The notes under the pieces are model-generated. The model was not told the DNA's origin, did not search any database, and worked only from the letters and a program-made list of their open reading frames with translations. Position numbers and translations under genes: made by a program. Shown here in pieces: positions 1-5,049 of a DNA stretch of 5,049 bases (position 1 is its first letter; every line of letters starts with the position of its first letter). This stretch comes from an uncultured Acidaminococcus sp. (GTDB lineage Bacteria; Bacillota; Negativicutes; Acidaminococcales; Acidaminococcaceae): NCBI GenBank assembly GCA_900770265.1, contig CAAGJR010000224.1, forward strand, positions 1 through 5,049. Reading direction: 5' to 3'.

Positions 1-1275
1 ATCAAAGGCGCCCGGCAAATCGGCAAAACGGAGGCCATAGAACATTTTGCCCGCACCCACTATGATCATATCGTCGAAATCAACTTTGCCCTGCAAAAGG
101 AATATCAGCACATCTTTGATGACGGATTCGAGGTGGATCGGATTCTCCAGAACATCACATTTCTCAATCCCCGTCTAAAAATCCAACCTGGAAATACCCT
201 GCTGTTCTTCGATGAACTCCAGGCCTGCCCCAACTGTGCCACCAGCCTGAAGTCCTTCCAGCTGGACGGCCGTTACGATGTAATCTGTTCCGGGTCCCTC
301 ATGGGAATCAACTACCAGGAAATCGAATCTAACAGTGTAGGATACAAAGAAGACTACACCATGTACTCCCTGGATTTTGAAGAATTTCTCTGGGCCAAAG
401 GCTACACAGAACCCCAAATCCAAGGGTTGTACAACCATTTGCTGACCCTGGAGCCCCTTTCATCACTGGAAATGAACACGCTCCAGTCCCTGTTCCAGGA
501 ATTTCTGGTCCTGGGAGGCATGCCAGCTGTGGTCTGGCGTTTCATCCAGCAGAACAATTACGGTGGTACCCTGCAGCTGCAACAGCAACTTCTCCTGGAC
601 TACGAAGAAGATATCACCAAATACGCCGGTGGGCTGGATAAGGGAAAAATCCTGAATGTATACCGGAAGATTCCTATCTTTCTGGGAAAGGAAAACAAGA
701 AATTCCAGATCAGCAAGGTCGCCCATGGTGCCCGCAGCCGGGAATACCTGGGTGTAGTGGACTGGCTGGCAAACGCCGGCATCATCAACGTCTGCTACTG
801 TCTGGAGCATCCGGAACTGCCGCTGAAAGGAAATTACAATCCGGAGCAGTATAAGCTGTATTTTGCCGATACCGGCCTATTGGTAGCCTCCCTGGATGAA
901 GAAGCCCAGCTGGATCTGCGGCAGAATCGGAATTTCGGTACCTATAAAGGGGCCCTTTTCGAAAATATAGTGGCACAGATGCTGGTCCAACAGGGCTATG
1001 GGACGTATTATTATCGGAATCCCCAGGGAACCCTGGAAATGGACTTCTTCATTCGGGATGCCCATTCCCTGATCCCCGTGGAAGTCAAAGCCAAAGAAGG
1101 GGCCACCAAATCCCTGAATCGGCTGATTGAAGATAACGACCACTATCCCGACATCCGGTACGGAATCAAACTCAGTACCAACAACATCGGCTGGAACGGA
1201 AAATTTTACACGTTTCCCTATTTTCTCTGTTTTCTTTTGAAACGCTGGCTGCGGGAACGGATTCTCAATGCATAA
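1..1275 (+). CDS. AAA_14/DUF4143-family ATPase, 5' end missing
   Basis: The reading frame is open from base 1 to a TAA stop at 1273-1275 and gives 424 residues; the true start lies left of the window. Residues 3-10 read GARQIGKT, a Walker A (P-loop) motif. Residues 67-72 (LLFFDE) are the Walker B motif, followed by LQACP. VICSGSLMGI (residues 94-103) resembles the sensor-1 region of this family. The C-terminal half matches the DUF4143 pattern: a TKYAGG segment, a helix with GALFEN, then E-x-D (MDFF) and VEVKAK near the end. Glu321, Asp348, Glu361 and Lys363 (partial numbering) form a PD-(D/E)XK nuclease-like constellation. Probably only some 20-40 N-terminal residues are missing. Family members are common, often isolated and repeated in anaerobe genomes, and their function is not established. 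A GTG at 133 could be called as a start, but that would remove the P-loop and is wrong. The gene is less GC-rich than the operon to its right. No partner gene is visible. Confidence 0.93.
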   Translation: MKGARQIGKTEAIEHFARTHYDHIVEINFALQKEYQHIFDDGFEVDRILQNITFLNPRLKIQPGNTLLFFDELQACPNCATSLKSFQLDGRYDVICSGSLMGINYQEIESNSVGYKEDYTMYSLDFEEFLWAKGYTEPQIQGLYNHLLTLEPLSSLEMNTLQSLFQEFLVLGGMPAVVWRFIQQNNYGGTLQLQQQLLLDYEEDITKYAGGLDKGKILNVYRKIPIFLGKENKKFQISKVAHGARSREYLGVVDWLANAGIINVCYCLEHPELPLKGNYNPEQYKLYFADTGLLVASLDEEAQLDLRQNRNFGTYKGALFENIVAQMLVQQGYGTYYYRNPQGTLEMDFFIRDAHSLIPVEVKAKEGATKSLNRLIEDNDHYPDIRYGIKLSTNNIGWNGKFYTFPYFLCFLLKRWLRERILNA

Positions 1276-1277
1276 GC

Positions 1278-1300
1278 GGGCGGGTCAAAGCGACCCGCCC
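1278..1300. repeat. GC-rich hairpin behind ATPase stop codon
   Basis: GGGCGGGTC (1278-1286) and GACCCGCCC (1292-1300) form a perfect 9-bp stem with a 5-base loop. It begins two bases after the stop codon of the ATPase gene. No T-run follows it on the + strand (next bases CTACACTTTC), so it is not a canonical intrinsic terminator. It may act as an mRNA 3'-end stabiliser, or it may be part of a dispersed repeat bounded by CCCTAC/GTAGGG. Confidence 0.6.
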
Positions 1301-1338
1301 CTACACTTTCGAACGGAACGTTTCTCTTTATTGCGTAG

Positions 1339-1360
1339 GGATGGCCCATGAGGGACATCC
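1339..1360. repeat. Imperfect hairpin
   Basis: GGATG-G-CCC (1339-1347) pairs with GGG-A-CATCC (1352-1360) around a 4-base loop, with one internal mismatch. The same left arm can instead pair as ATGGCCC with GGGCCAT at 1380-1386, so two mutually exclusive folds exist. No function can be assigned. Confidence 0.4.
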
Positions 1361-1396
1361 GACCCCAGGTCGCCCGGCAGGGCCATTGATTCATGG

Positions 1397-1417
1397 AAAT
1401 TTGCTTACGGCAAATTT
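1397..1417. repeat. AT-rich hairpin AAATTTGC/GCAAATTT
   Basis: AAATTTGC (1397-1404) and GCAAATTT (1410-1417) form a perfect 8-bp stem with loop TTACG. Two more T residues follow on the + strand, giving a weak terminator-like shape for transcripts coming from the ATPase gene. The right arm is also a perfect 9-base complement of AAATTTGCC at 1480-1488, so it could pair there instead. Confidence 0.45.
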
Positions 1418-1439
1418 TTACCTCAGCGTATGACCTATG

Positions 1440-1477
1440 AAAAACGATGGAGCTGTGAAATAATGATTCACAGCTCC
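1440..1477 (-). terminator. Possible intrinsic terminator of the leftward operon
   Basis: Read on the - strand, the 11-bp stem at 1477-1449 is followed by the four bases ATCG and then five T residues (1444-1440). This resembles a Rho-independent terminator with a slightly displaced T-run. It would end read-through from the GntP gene about 105 bases past its stop codon. In the opposite direction the stem is followed by TTAAATTT, so it could act weakly both ways between the two convergent genes. Confidence 0.4.
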
Positions 1478-1509
1478 TTAAATTTGCCAGCGTGAGCTGG
1501 CTTCCATCG
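1445..1509. repeat. Nested inverted repeats, possible three-way junction
   Basis: CGATGG (1445-1450) and CCATCG (1504-1509) are complementary and enclose two further hairpins. The first has an 11-bp perfect stem, GGAGCTGTGAA (1449-1459) with TTCACAGCTCC (1467-1477). The second is GCCAGC (1486-1491) with GCTGGC (1496-1501) around a GTGA loop. If the outer stem forms, the first inner stem shortens to 9 bp. The result is a cloverleaf-like three-way junction, drawn here by eye and not energy-calculated. It may be a REP-like element or a structured 3' end. Confidence 0.5.
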
Positions 1510-1513
1510 ACTA

Positions 1514-1539
1514 GTGGCTAGTGACCAGTGACCAGTGAC
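1514..1539. repeat. Heptamer tandem repeat GTGACCA
   Basis: The array reads GTGGCTA, GTGACCA, GTGACCA, GTGAC: two exact 7-base units, one diverged unit before them and a 5-base partial unit after. The bases CTA just before it (1511-1513) may be the remnant of another unit. It lies between the junction-like element and the terminal hairpin. It cannot be coding in context, and short heptamer arrays of this sort can vary in copy number between strains. Confidence 0.7.
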
Positions 1540-1569
1540 GGGGTGTGAAAAAGCATTTTTTCACACCCC
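1540..1569 (-). terminator. 13-bp perfect hairpin at 3' end of operon
   Basis: GGGGTGTGAAAAA (1540-1552) and TTTTTCACACCCC (1557-1569) form a perfect 13-bp stem with a 4-base loop. The hairpin begins 12 bases past the TAA stop of the GntP permease gene. Its position argues for the transcript end of the operon. However, no T-run follows on the - strand (next bases GTCACTGG); the T residues lie inside the stem. It may therefore be a 3'-protecting structure, with termination further on at 1440-1477. Confidence 0.55.
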
Positions 1570-1581
1570 CCTTTCTTATAC

Positions 1582-2913
1582 TTACACCAAAAACAGCGAC
1601 AAAATGTATACCACCACAATGGTCACGAGACCCATGACTCCCGTCATGCCCGTCTGGCATTTATAGGCCTGGGACGTACTCATATCCGAGAACTGGGACA
1701 CCACCCAGAAATAGGAGTCGTTGGCGTGGGACACCGTCATGGAACCGGCCCCGATGGCCATGATGATCAGCACCCGGCCCAGCGGGGACGTAAAGCCCAT
1801 GGCCGGCAGCATGGGCGCCACCATGGCAGACGTGGTGATCATGGCTACGGTCGAAGCCCCCATGGCGCATTTCAGCAGGGCTGCGATGATGAACGGCAGG
1901 AACACGCCCACGCCCATACCCATCAGGGACGAACTGATCACGTCCGCAATGGGCAGCTGCTGGATGATGGCCCCGAAGGAACCGCCGGCACCGGTGATGG
2001 CCAGGATGCCCGCCGAGTTCGTGACCCCTTCCGTGATCCACTTCAGGGTGTTCTTGTTTTCCGTGGCCGGGATCAGGGTCATGGCCAGGAACACGCCCAG
2101 CACCAGCGCGATCACCGGGTTCCCGATGAAGGACAGGAAGTATTTCACAGCCCCGTTGCCCAGGGGATGGGACGGGAAATCACCCACGGATTTCAAAGCG
2201 ATCAGGATGATGGGAACCAGGATGGGAGAGAAGCTGTGCAGGGCACCGGGCAGCTTCCCGTATTTTTCCAGCAGTTCTTCCACGGTAAATTCCGGATTGG
2301 CCGGAATGTCGATCTTCGAGGAGATGTACTTGGCATACAGGTACGCTGCCAGGGTGGCCGGAATGGATACCAGCAGCCCCACCAGGATGGTCAGCCCCAG
2401 ATCCGCATCCAGGGTACCGGCCATGGCAATGGGCCCAGGTGTGGGCGGAACCAGGCAGTGGGTGGCATACAGGCCGCCGGAAAGCGCCGTGGCCATCACG
2501 GCCAAGGATACGTTGGACCGGTCCGCCAGGGCCCGGGAAATGGGGCTCAAGATGACGAACCCGGAATCACAGAACACCGGGATGCCCGTCACATAGCCCG
2601 TAATGGCCATGGTGAGCACGCTGCGGCTCTTGCCCACGATCCCCAGGATCGTATTGGCCATGGTCAGGGCCGCCCCGGTCTTTTCCAGGATGGTCCCGAT
2701 GATGGTGCCGCACAGGATCACGATGCCGATGTTCCCCATGATGCTGCCGAACCCGTTCTTTACGATGACGATGACTTTTTCAGACGGGATGCCGCACACC
2801 AGCCCCACCAGCACAGAAATCACCGTCATGACGATGAAGGGGTGCATATTGTACTTCTGGATAGCCAGGATCATGAGCAATACGGCTACAAAGATAACCG
2901 CAAAGTAAAACAT
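1582..2913 (-). CDS. GntP-family permease (sugar acid/hydroxy acid:H+ symporter)
   Basis: This 443-residue integral membrane protein is close to the usual GntP-family length (E. coli GntP is about 447). It consists almost entirely of hydrophobic segments separated by short loops. Family signatures are clear: GYVTGIPVFCDSGFVIL (residues 106-122), HCLVPPTPGPIA (152-163), GAGGSFG (308-314), and MGASTVAMITTS (351-362). Near the end is SHANDSYFWVVSQF (395-408), a highly conserved block of the family. A hydrophilic loop lies at about 198-225. Known members carry gluconate, fructuronate, D-serine or, by context, glycerate; the sequence alone does not settle the substrate, so no gene symbol is given. 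The start ATG at 2913 is preceded by GGGAGGGAG four bases upstream. It is the last gene of the operon, 15 bases after the CdaR-type regulator gene, which supports a sugar-acid or hydroxy-acid substrate. Confidence 0.95.
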   Translation of the reverse strand: MFYFAVIFVAVLLMILAIQKYNMHPFIVMTVISVLVGLVCGIPSEKVIVIVKNGFGSIMGNIGIVILCGTIIGTILEKTGAALTMANTILGIVGKSRSVLTMAITGYVTGIPVFCDSGFVILSPISRALADRSNVSLAVMATALSGGLYATHCLVPPTPGPIAMAGTLDADLGLTILVGLLVSIPATLAAYLYAKYISSKIDIPANPEFTVEELLEKYGKLPGALHSFSPILVPIILIALKSVGDFPSHPLGNGAVKYFLSFIGNPVIALVLGVFLAMTLIPATENKNTLKWITEGVTNSAGILAITGAGGSFGAIIQQLPIADVISSSLMGMGVGVFLPFIIAALLKCAMGASTVAMITTSAMVAPMLPAMGFTSPLGRVLIIMAIGAGSMTVSHANDSYFWVVSQFSDMSTSQAYKCQTGMTGVMGLVTIVVVYILSLFLV

Positions 2914-2917
2914 AAAA

Positions 2918-2926
2918 CTCCCTCCC
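2918..2926 (-). promoter_or_regulatory. Ribosome binding site of the permease gene
   Basis: GGGAGGGAG (- strand) lies four bases before the ATG at 2913 and just after the TAA stop of the regulator gene (2931-2929). The whole intergenic gap is 15 bases, so the two genes share a transcript. There is no room for a promoter between them. Confidence 0.8.
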
Positions 2927-2928
2927 TT

Positions 2929-4113
2929 TTATTTTTCTCCCCTGCTGCTTTCTAAAAGGATGACTTGAATCAAAAACTCCCGTTCAAAGGCGGTGGCTTC
3001 TTCCAGTTGCAGTACTTCGTACAATCGTTTCAGCCGGTACTGCAGGGTATTTTTATGGATATCCAGACGCTCCGCCGCCCGCTGTACAGAACCCTGTTCC
3101 TCGTAATAGCACCGGGCCGTATCCAGCAGCTGCTGCCACTGGTGTTCCGTCACCTGCTTTTTCCCCCGCCGGATGGCCTGCTCCGCGCAGGCCCGGCCTC
3201 CGTGGGTCCGCAGCCGTTCCAGCAGATAGCGCACCCGGATCCGGGGTTCTTCCACGAACTGCAGCCGTTCCATCGGCCGTTCCAGCAGCGTTTCCAATTG
3301 ATGCCGGGCTTCCGGCAGTTCCTCCGGCCCGTGGCACAGCTGGCTGATGACCAGCGTGCAGCCCTTATCCAGAAGGGCCCGGTGCATCACCTGATACAGC
3401 AGCCCTTTGGCCGCCCGTACCGGATGGAACAGGGCCTCCTCTTCCTCTTTCTTCAGCGAATGGAGCACCAGCAGCTGCTGGTCCACTTCCCCGTACAGGG
3501 TATCCTGTTTCCGGCCCTTCCCCGGCAGCAGCCACTCCTCCAGCTGGTCTGCCAGGTTCCTGCGGGCCGCCGGTCCGTTCTCGCCGGTCCAGCGCAACCC
3601 CAGCAGCACCAGGGGATACGTGAGATGGATTCCCAGCCGGTGCAGCAGGTCGTCCCGCTCCTCCTGGTCTTCCGGCCGCTCGGCCAGCAGCAGCTGCAGC
3701 AGCCGGCGGGACAGTTCCCGGCGATAGGTCTTTTCCCGGAACCAGGACTGCTGGCGGAAGAACTGGGTCACGTACACCCGCAGCAGGTTGGCCGCATCCC
3801 GGATTTCCTTTTCTTTGCCGAACAGCCCCACCACGCCGATGACCTTACCCTGGTCCAGGATGGGCAGGTTGGCGCCCTCTTTGGCTCCCGGATAATCCTT
3901 CACATTGCTGCTGTCGATGATCACCGGCCTGCCCGTTTCTGCCACCAGTTTCGCACCATGGTGGTACGTCCCGATCCGTTTCTTTTCCGTGGAAGCGATG
4001 ATGGTCCCGTCCAGGTCCATGATGTTGATGGTCCGATTGCTCACCAGGGGCGACGTGGCTTCCACGAACGCCTGGGCCAGTTCTGCAAAACCCGGCTGTT
4101 TCAGCATTCCCAT
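2929..4113 (-). CDS. cdaR: CdaR-family transcriptional regulator (sugar diacid recognition + PucR-type HTH)
   Basis: The protein has 394 residues, near the 385 of E. coli CdaR. Residues about 7-135 match the sugar diacid recognition domain: AQAFVEATSPLVSNRTINI, then IMDLDGTIIASTEKKRIGTYHHGA, GRPVII, GANLPI and a VIGVVGLFG strand leading into a helix that ends near TQFFRQQ. A poorly conserved middle part (about 160-300) sits where PucR-type proteins carry a GGDEF-like fold. The C-terminal helix-turn-helix (about 338-370: GSVQRAAERLDIHKNTLQYRLKRL) is typical of HTH_30/PucR DNA-binding domains. Family members activate genes for uptake and breakdown of glucarate, galactarate or glycerate when the acid is bound. 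The start at 4113 has GAGGTGA four bases upstream; a second ATG two codons in is possible but less well placed. The gene sits between hydrolase and permease, so it is probably cotranscribed with its own targets and self-amplifying. The symbol is a family-level assignment. Confidence 0.92.
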   Translation of the reverse strand: MGMLKQPGFAELAQAFVEATSPLVSNRTINIMDLDGTIIASTEKKRIGTYHHGAKLVAETGRPVIIDSSNVKDYPGAKEGANLPILDQGKVIGVVGLFGKEKEIRDAANLLRVYVTQFFRQQSWFREKTYRRELSRRLLQLLLAERPEDQEERDDLLHRLGIHLTYPLVLLGLRWTGENGPAARRNLADQLEEWLLPGKGRKQDTLYGEVDQQLLVLHSLKKEEEEALFHPVRAAKGLLYQVMHRALLDKGCTLVISQLCHGPEELPEARHQLETLLERPMERLQFVEEPRIRVRYLLERLRTHGGRACAEQAIRRGKKQVTEHQWQQLLDTARCYYEEQGSVQRAAERLDIHKNTLQYRLKRLYEVLQLEEATAFEREFLIQVILLESSRGEK

Positions 4114-4117
4114 GGCC

Positions 4118-4124
4118 TCACCTC
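4118..4124 (-). promoter_or_regulatory. Ribosome binding site of the regulator gene, overlapping upstream stop
   Basis: GAGGTGA (- strand) begins inside the TGA stop codon (4125-4123) of the hydrolase gene and lies four bases before the ATG at 4113. The gap between the genes is only 9 bases. Translation of the regulator is therefore probably coupled to that of the hydrolase. Confidence 0.75.
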
Positions 4125-4947
4125 ATTCCAGGAACAGCGAGTCCCCTGCGCCCAGGTACACCGCATGGAGTTCCGGTACTTCCGCCACCAGCTGCCGGAA
4201 CCGTTCCCCGGTGCAGTGGTTGAACCCGATGAACTTCATCCCGAAGCCCTTCATCACGTCCAGGGTCTTCCGGATCCGCTCCTCGTCCGCCTCCATGAGA
4301 TGGGTACCACCCGCCACGCCCAAGATGGGCTGGTGGAACCGCTTCTCCACCGTGGAAAGGATGTTCAGGATGCCCGGATGGGAGCAGCCCACCAGGACGA
4401 ACAGGCCCTCCTTCAGCTGGTGGACCAGACAGATTTCATCATCGAACCGGTCCGGCCGCCAGCCGTCCCCTTCCCGCAGCTTGAACCGCTCCGGTATCGT
4501 TTCGAAGGGATGGTTCCGCTTAAAATTTCCCAGCAGGAACACATCCTCCGCCAGCTGCAGGAAACCGTCACATTCTATATGCCTGATGCTTTTTTTCTTC
4601 AGGTAGGATTCGTCGAACCCCGTGCCCAGGTACGTGGCCCGGATGTCCTCCACCCCATACTTTTCCAGAAAGTACCCCTTCCCGGTCACCAGGGGCGCCT
4701 TCAGCCCCGCTTCCACAAAAGCCGGATAGCCGCCTGCATGGTCATAATGGCCATGGCTGCCGACGGCATACTGGATAGTGTCCAGCGGAATGTCCAGCTT
4801 CCGGGCATTGGCGAGCGTATCCTTCCCCGGTCCGAAATCGAACAGCACCCGGGTGGAGGGAAATTCCACATAGAACGAAAGCCCATGCTCCGAAATCAGG
4901 CCATGGTTCTCCCCGCCCCGGTTGTCCATTACCGTAACCAGCTTCAT
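4123..4947 (-). CDS. MBL-fold metallohydrolase, COG1237-like
   Basis: This 274-residue soluble protein has no signal peptide. The metallo-beta-lactamase metal motif is SHGHYDH at residues 64-70 (His65, His67, Asp69, His70). GCSHPGILNIL (187-197) supplies the next ligand, His190, and His216 (GGTHL) and His244 (NHCTG) are further candidates. The EHGLSF block (20-25), LFDFG (35-39), the HCTG block and the closing LGAGDSL place it with the proteins often named 7,8-dihydropterin-6-yl-methyl-4-(ribofuranosyl)aminobenzene 5'-phosphate synthase. That name comes from the methanogen pathway and should not be taken as the function here. The frame can be extended to a TTG at 4995, but ATG 4947 has GGGGTGAT at 4958-4951 and homologues start at this MKLVTVMDN segment, so I chose it. 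It is the first gene of the operon, so it may hydrolyse an ester, lactone or phosphoester related to the acid sensed and imported by its neighbours (inference). Confidence 0.92.
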   Translation of the reverse strand: MKLVTVMDNRGGENHGLISEHGLSFYVEFPSTRVLFDFGPGKDTLANARKLDIPLDTIQYAVGSHGHYDHAGGYPAFVEAGLKAPLVTGKGYFLEKYGVEDIRATYLGTGFDESYLKKKSIRHIECDGFLQLAEDVFLLGNFKRNHPFETIPERFKLREGDGWRPDRFDDEICLVHQLKEGLFVLVGCSHPGILNILSTVEKRFHQPILGVAGGTHLMEADEERIRKTLDVMKGFGMKFIGFNHCTGERFRQLVAEVPELHAVYLGAGDSLFLE

Positions 4948-4950
4948 CGT

Positions 4951-4958
4951 ATCACCCC
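4951..4958 (-). promoter_or_regulatory. Ribosome binding site that fixes the hydrolase start
   Basis: GGGGTGAT (- strand) contains the GGTGAT complement of the 16S rRNA 3' end and lies three bases before the ATG at 4947. No comparable site precedes the TTG at 4995, which would also be only about eight bases from the predicted transcription start. The ATG is therefore preferred. Confidence 0.75.
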
Positions 4959-4980
4959 ATATCTGCTTTGGATTTGAATA

Positions 4981-5007
4981 GTAAGAAAAGTGCAACTCTT
5001 TCTTTAC
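4981..5007. promoter_or_regulatory. Imperfect inverted repeat at the predicted transcription start
   Basis: On the + strand GTAAGAAAAG (4981-4990) faces CTCTTTCTTTAC (4996-5007) around TGCAA. The arms match as inverted copies except for two single-base insertions in the right arm. It lies directly downstream of the -10 box and overlaps the expected start point. It could be an operator or a leader hairpin; the match is imperfect and AT-rich, so chance is possible. Confidence 0.35.
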
Positions 5008-5009
5008 TC

Positions 5010-5018
5010 ATTATAGCA
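5010..5018 (-). promoter_or_regulatory. Extended -10 promoter of the three-gene operon
   Basis: On the - strand TGCTATAAT is an exact TATAAT box with the TGn extension. A transcription start near 5003 would give a leader of about 55 bases before the hydrolase ATG. The -35 region at the expected spacing (around AATGCA, 5033-5038) is a poor match to TTGACA. This suits an extended -10 promoter or one that needs an activator such as the operon's own CdaR-type protein. Confidence 0.65.
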
Positions 5019-5049
5019 AGTCTGGCAGTTTATGCATTGGTACATAGAC

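Larger units (their letters stand above)
1276..1581. other. Convergent intergenic region, repeat-rich, no gene
   Basis: This region lies between the 3' ends of the rightward ATPase gene and the leftward operon. I see no open reading frame with a credible start and ribosome binding site. It contains at least six inverted repeats and one tandem heptamer array, described separately. Longer-range pairings are also possible: CCCTAC at 1299-1304 with GTAGGG at 1335-1340, ATGGCCC at 1341-1347 with GGGCCAT at 1380-1386, and GGCAAATTT at 1409-1417 with AAATTTGCC at 1480-1488. Nearly the whole spacer can therefore fold in either strand's RNA. Confidence 0.8.

Noticed and set aside
133..1275. ATPase gene starting at the GTG at 133
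   Set aside because: The same frame continues left to base 1 and contains the Walker A motif at codons 3-10, so the true start is outside the window.
1514..1539. CRISPR array
   Set aside because: The units are 7 bases in direct tandem with no spacers, and no cas gene is present.
1276..1581. tRNA or insertion-sequence remnant in the spacer
   Set aside because: The cloverleaf-like folding at 1445-1509 lacks the invariant tRNA bases and length. No transposase fragment or terminal inverted repeat with target duplication is visible.
1726..2955. A 409-codon open frame on the + strand opposite the permease gene
   Set aside because: The product is dominated by G, H, Q, D and R, as expected from reading a hydrophobic protein gene in antisense. 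The opposite strand encodes an unmistakable GntP permease.
2965..4977. A 670-codon open frame on the + strand opposite the regulator and hydrolase genes
   Set aside because: It is the antisense shadow of two well-recognised genes in GC-rich DNA. Its translation is rich in Q, P, R, H and F, matches no family I know, and runs across the junction of two real genes.
4948..4995. Longer hydrolase start at TTG 4995
   Set aside because: It has no ribosome binding site, lies almost on the predicted transcription start, and adds 16 residues outside the conserved family beginning.

Overview
The window looks like chromosomal DNA from a low-complexity-free, fairly GC-rich member of the Bacillota. Strong GGAGG-type ribosome binding sites, an extended -10 promoter and tight operon spacing support this. 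The gene set (a CdaR-type regulator with a GntP permease) and the style of the intergenic repeats remind me of the Negativicutes, for example the Acidaminococcus group, but this is an impression and not a proof.

Layout. Bases 1-1275 (+ strand) carry the 3' part of a gene for an AAA_14/DUF4143-type ATPase whose start lies left of the window. Bases 1276-1581 are a gene-free convergent intergenic region. It is packed with inverted repeats and a heptamer tandem array, and it ends in a 13-bp perfect hairpin just behind the stop codon of the leftward operon. Bases 1582-4947 (- strand) hold a compact three-gene operon, transcribed leftward in the order: MBL-fold metallohydrolase (4947-4123), CdaR-family sugar-diacid-type regulator (4113-2929), GntP-family permease (2913-1582). 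The gaps between these genes are 9 and 15 bases, and each downstream gene has a good ribosome binding site in the gap. A TGCTATAAT extended -10 element at 5010-5018, with an imperfect inverted repeat just downstream of it, is the likely operon promoter.

How the genes may work together. CdaR-family proteins sense small hydroxy or sugar acids such as glycerate or glucarate and activate genes for their use. GntP-family proteins import such acids by proton symport. The metallohydrolase belongs to the COG1237-like branch, often labelled after a methanopterin-pathway enzyme. Here it sits first in the operon, where a catabolic enzyme such as glycerate kinase would be more usual. A plausible reading is an acid-inducible uptake unit in which the hydrolase prepares or processes the substrate, but the substrate cannot be read from the sequence.

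Base composition differs between the two halves. Four 60-base lines sampled in the ATPase gene are about 50% GC, and four sampled in the operon are about 60% GC, so the ATPase gene may have a different history.
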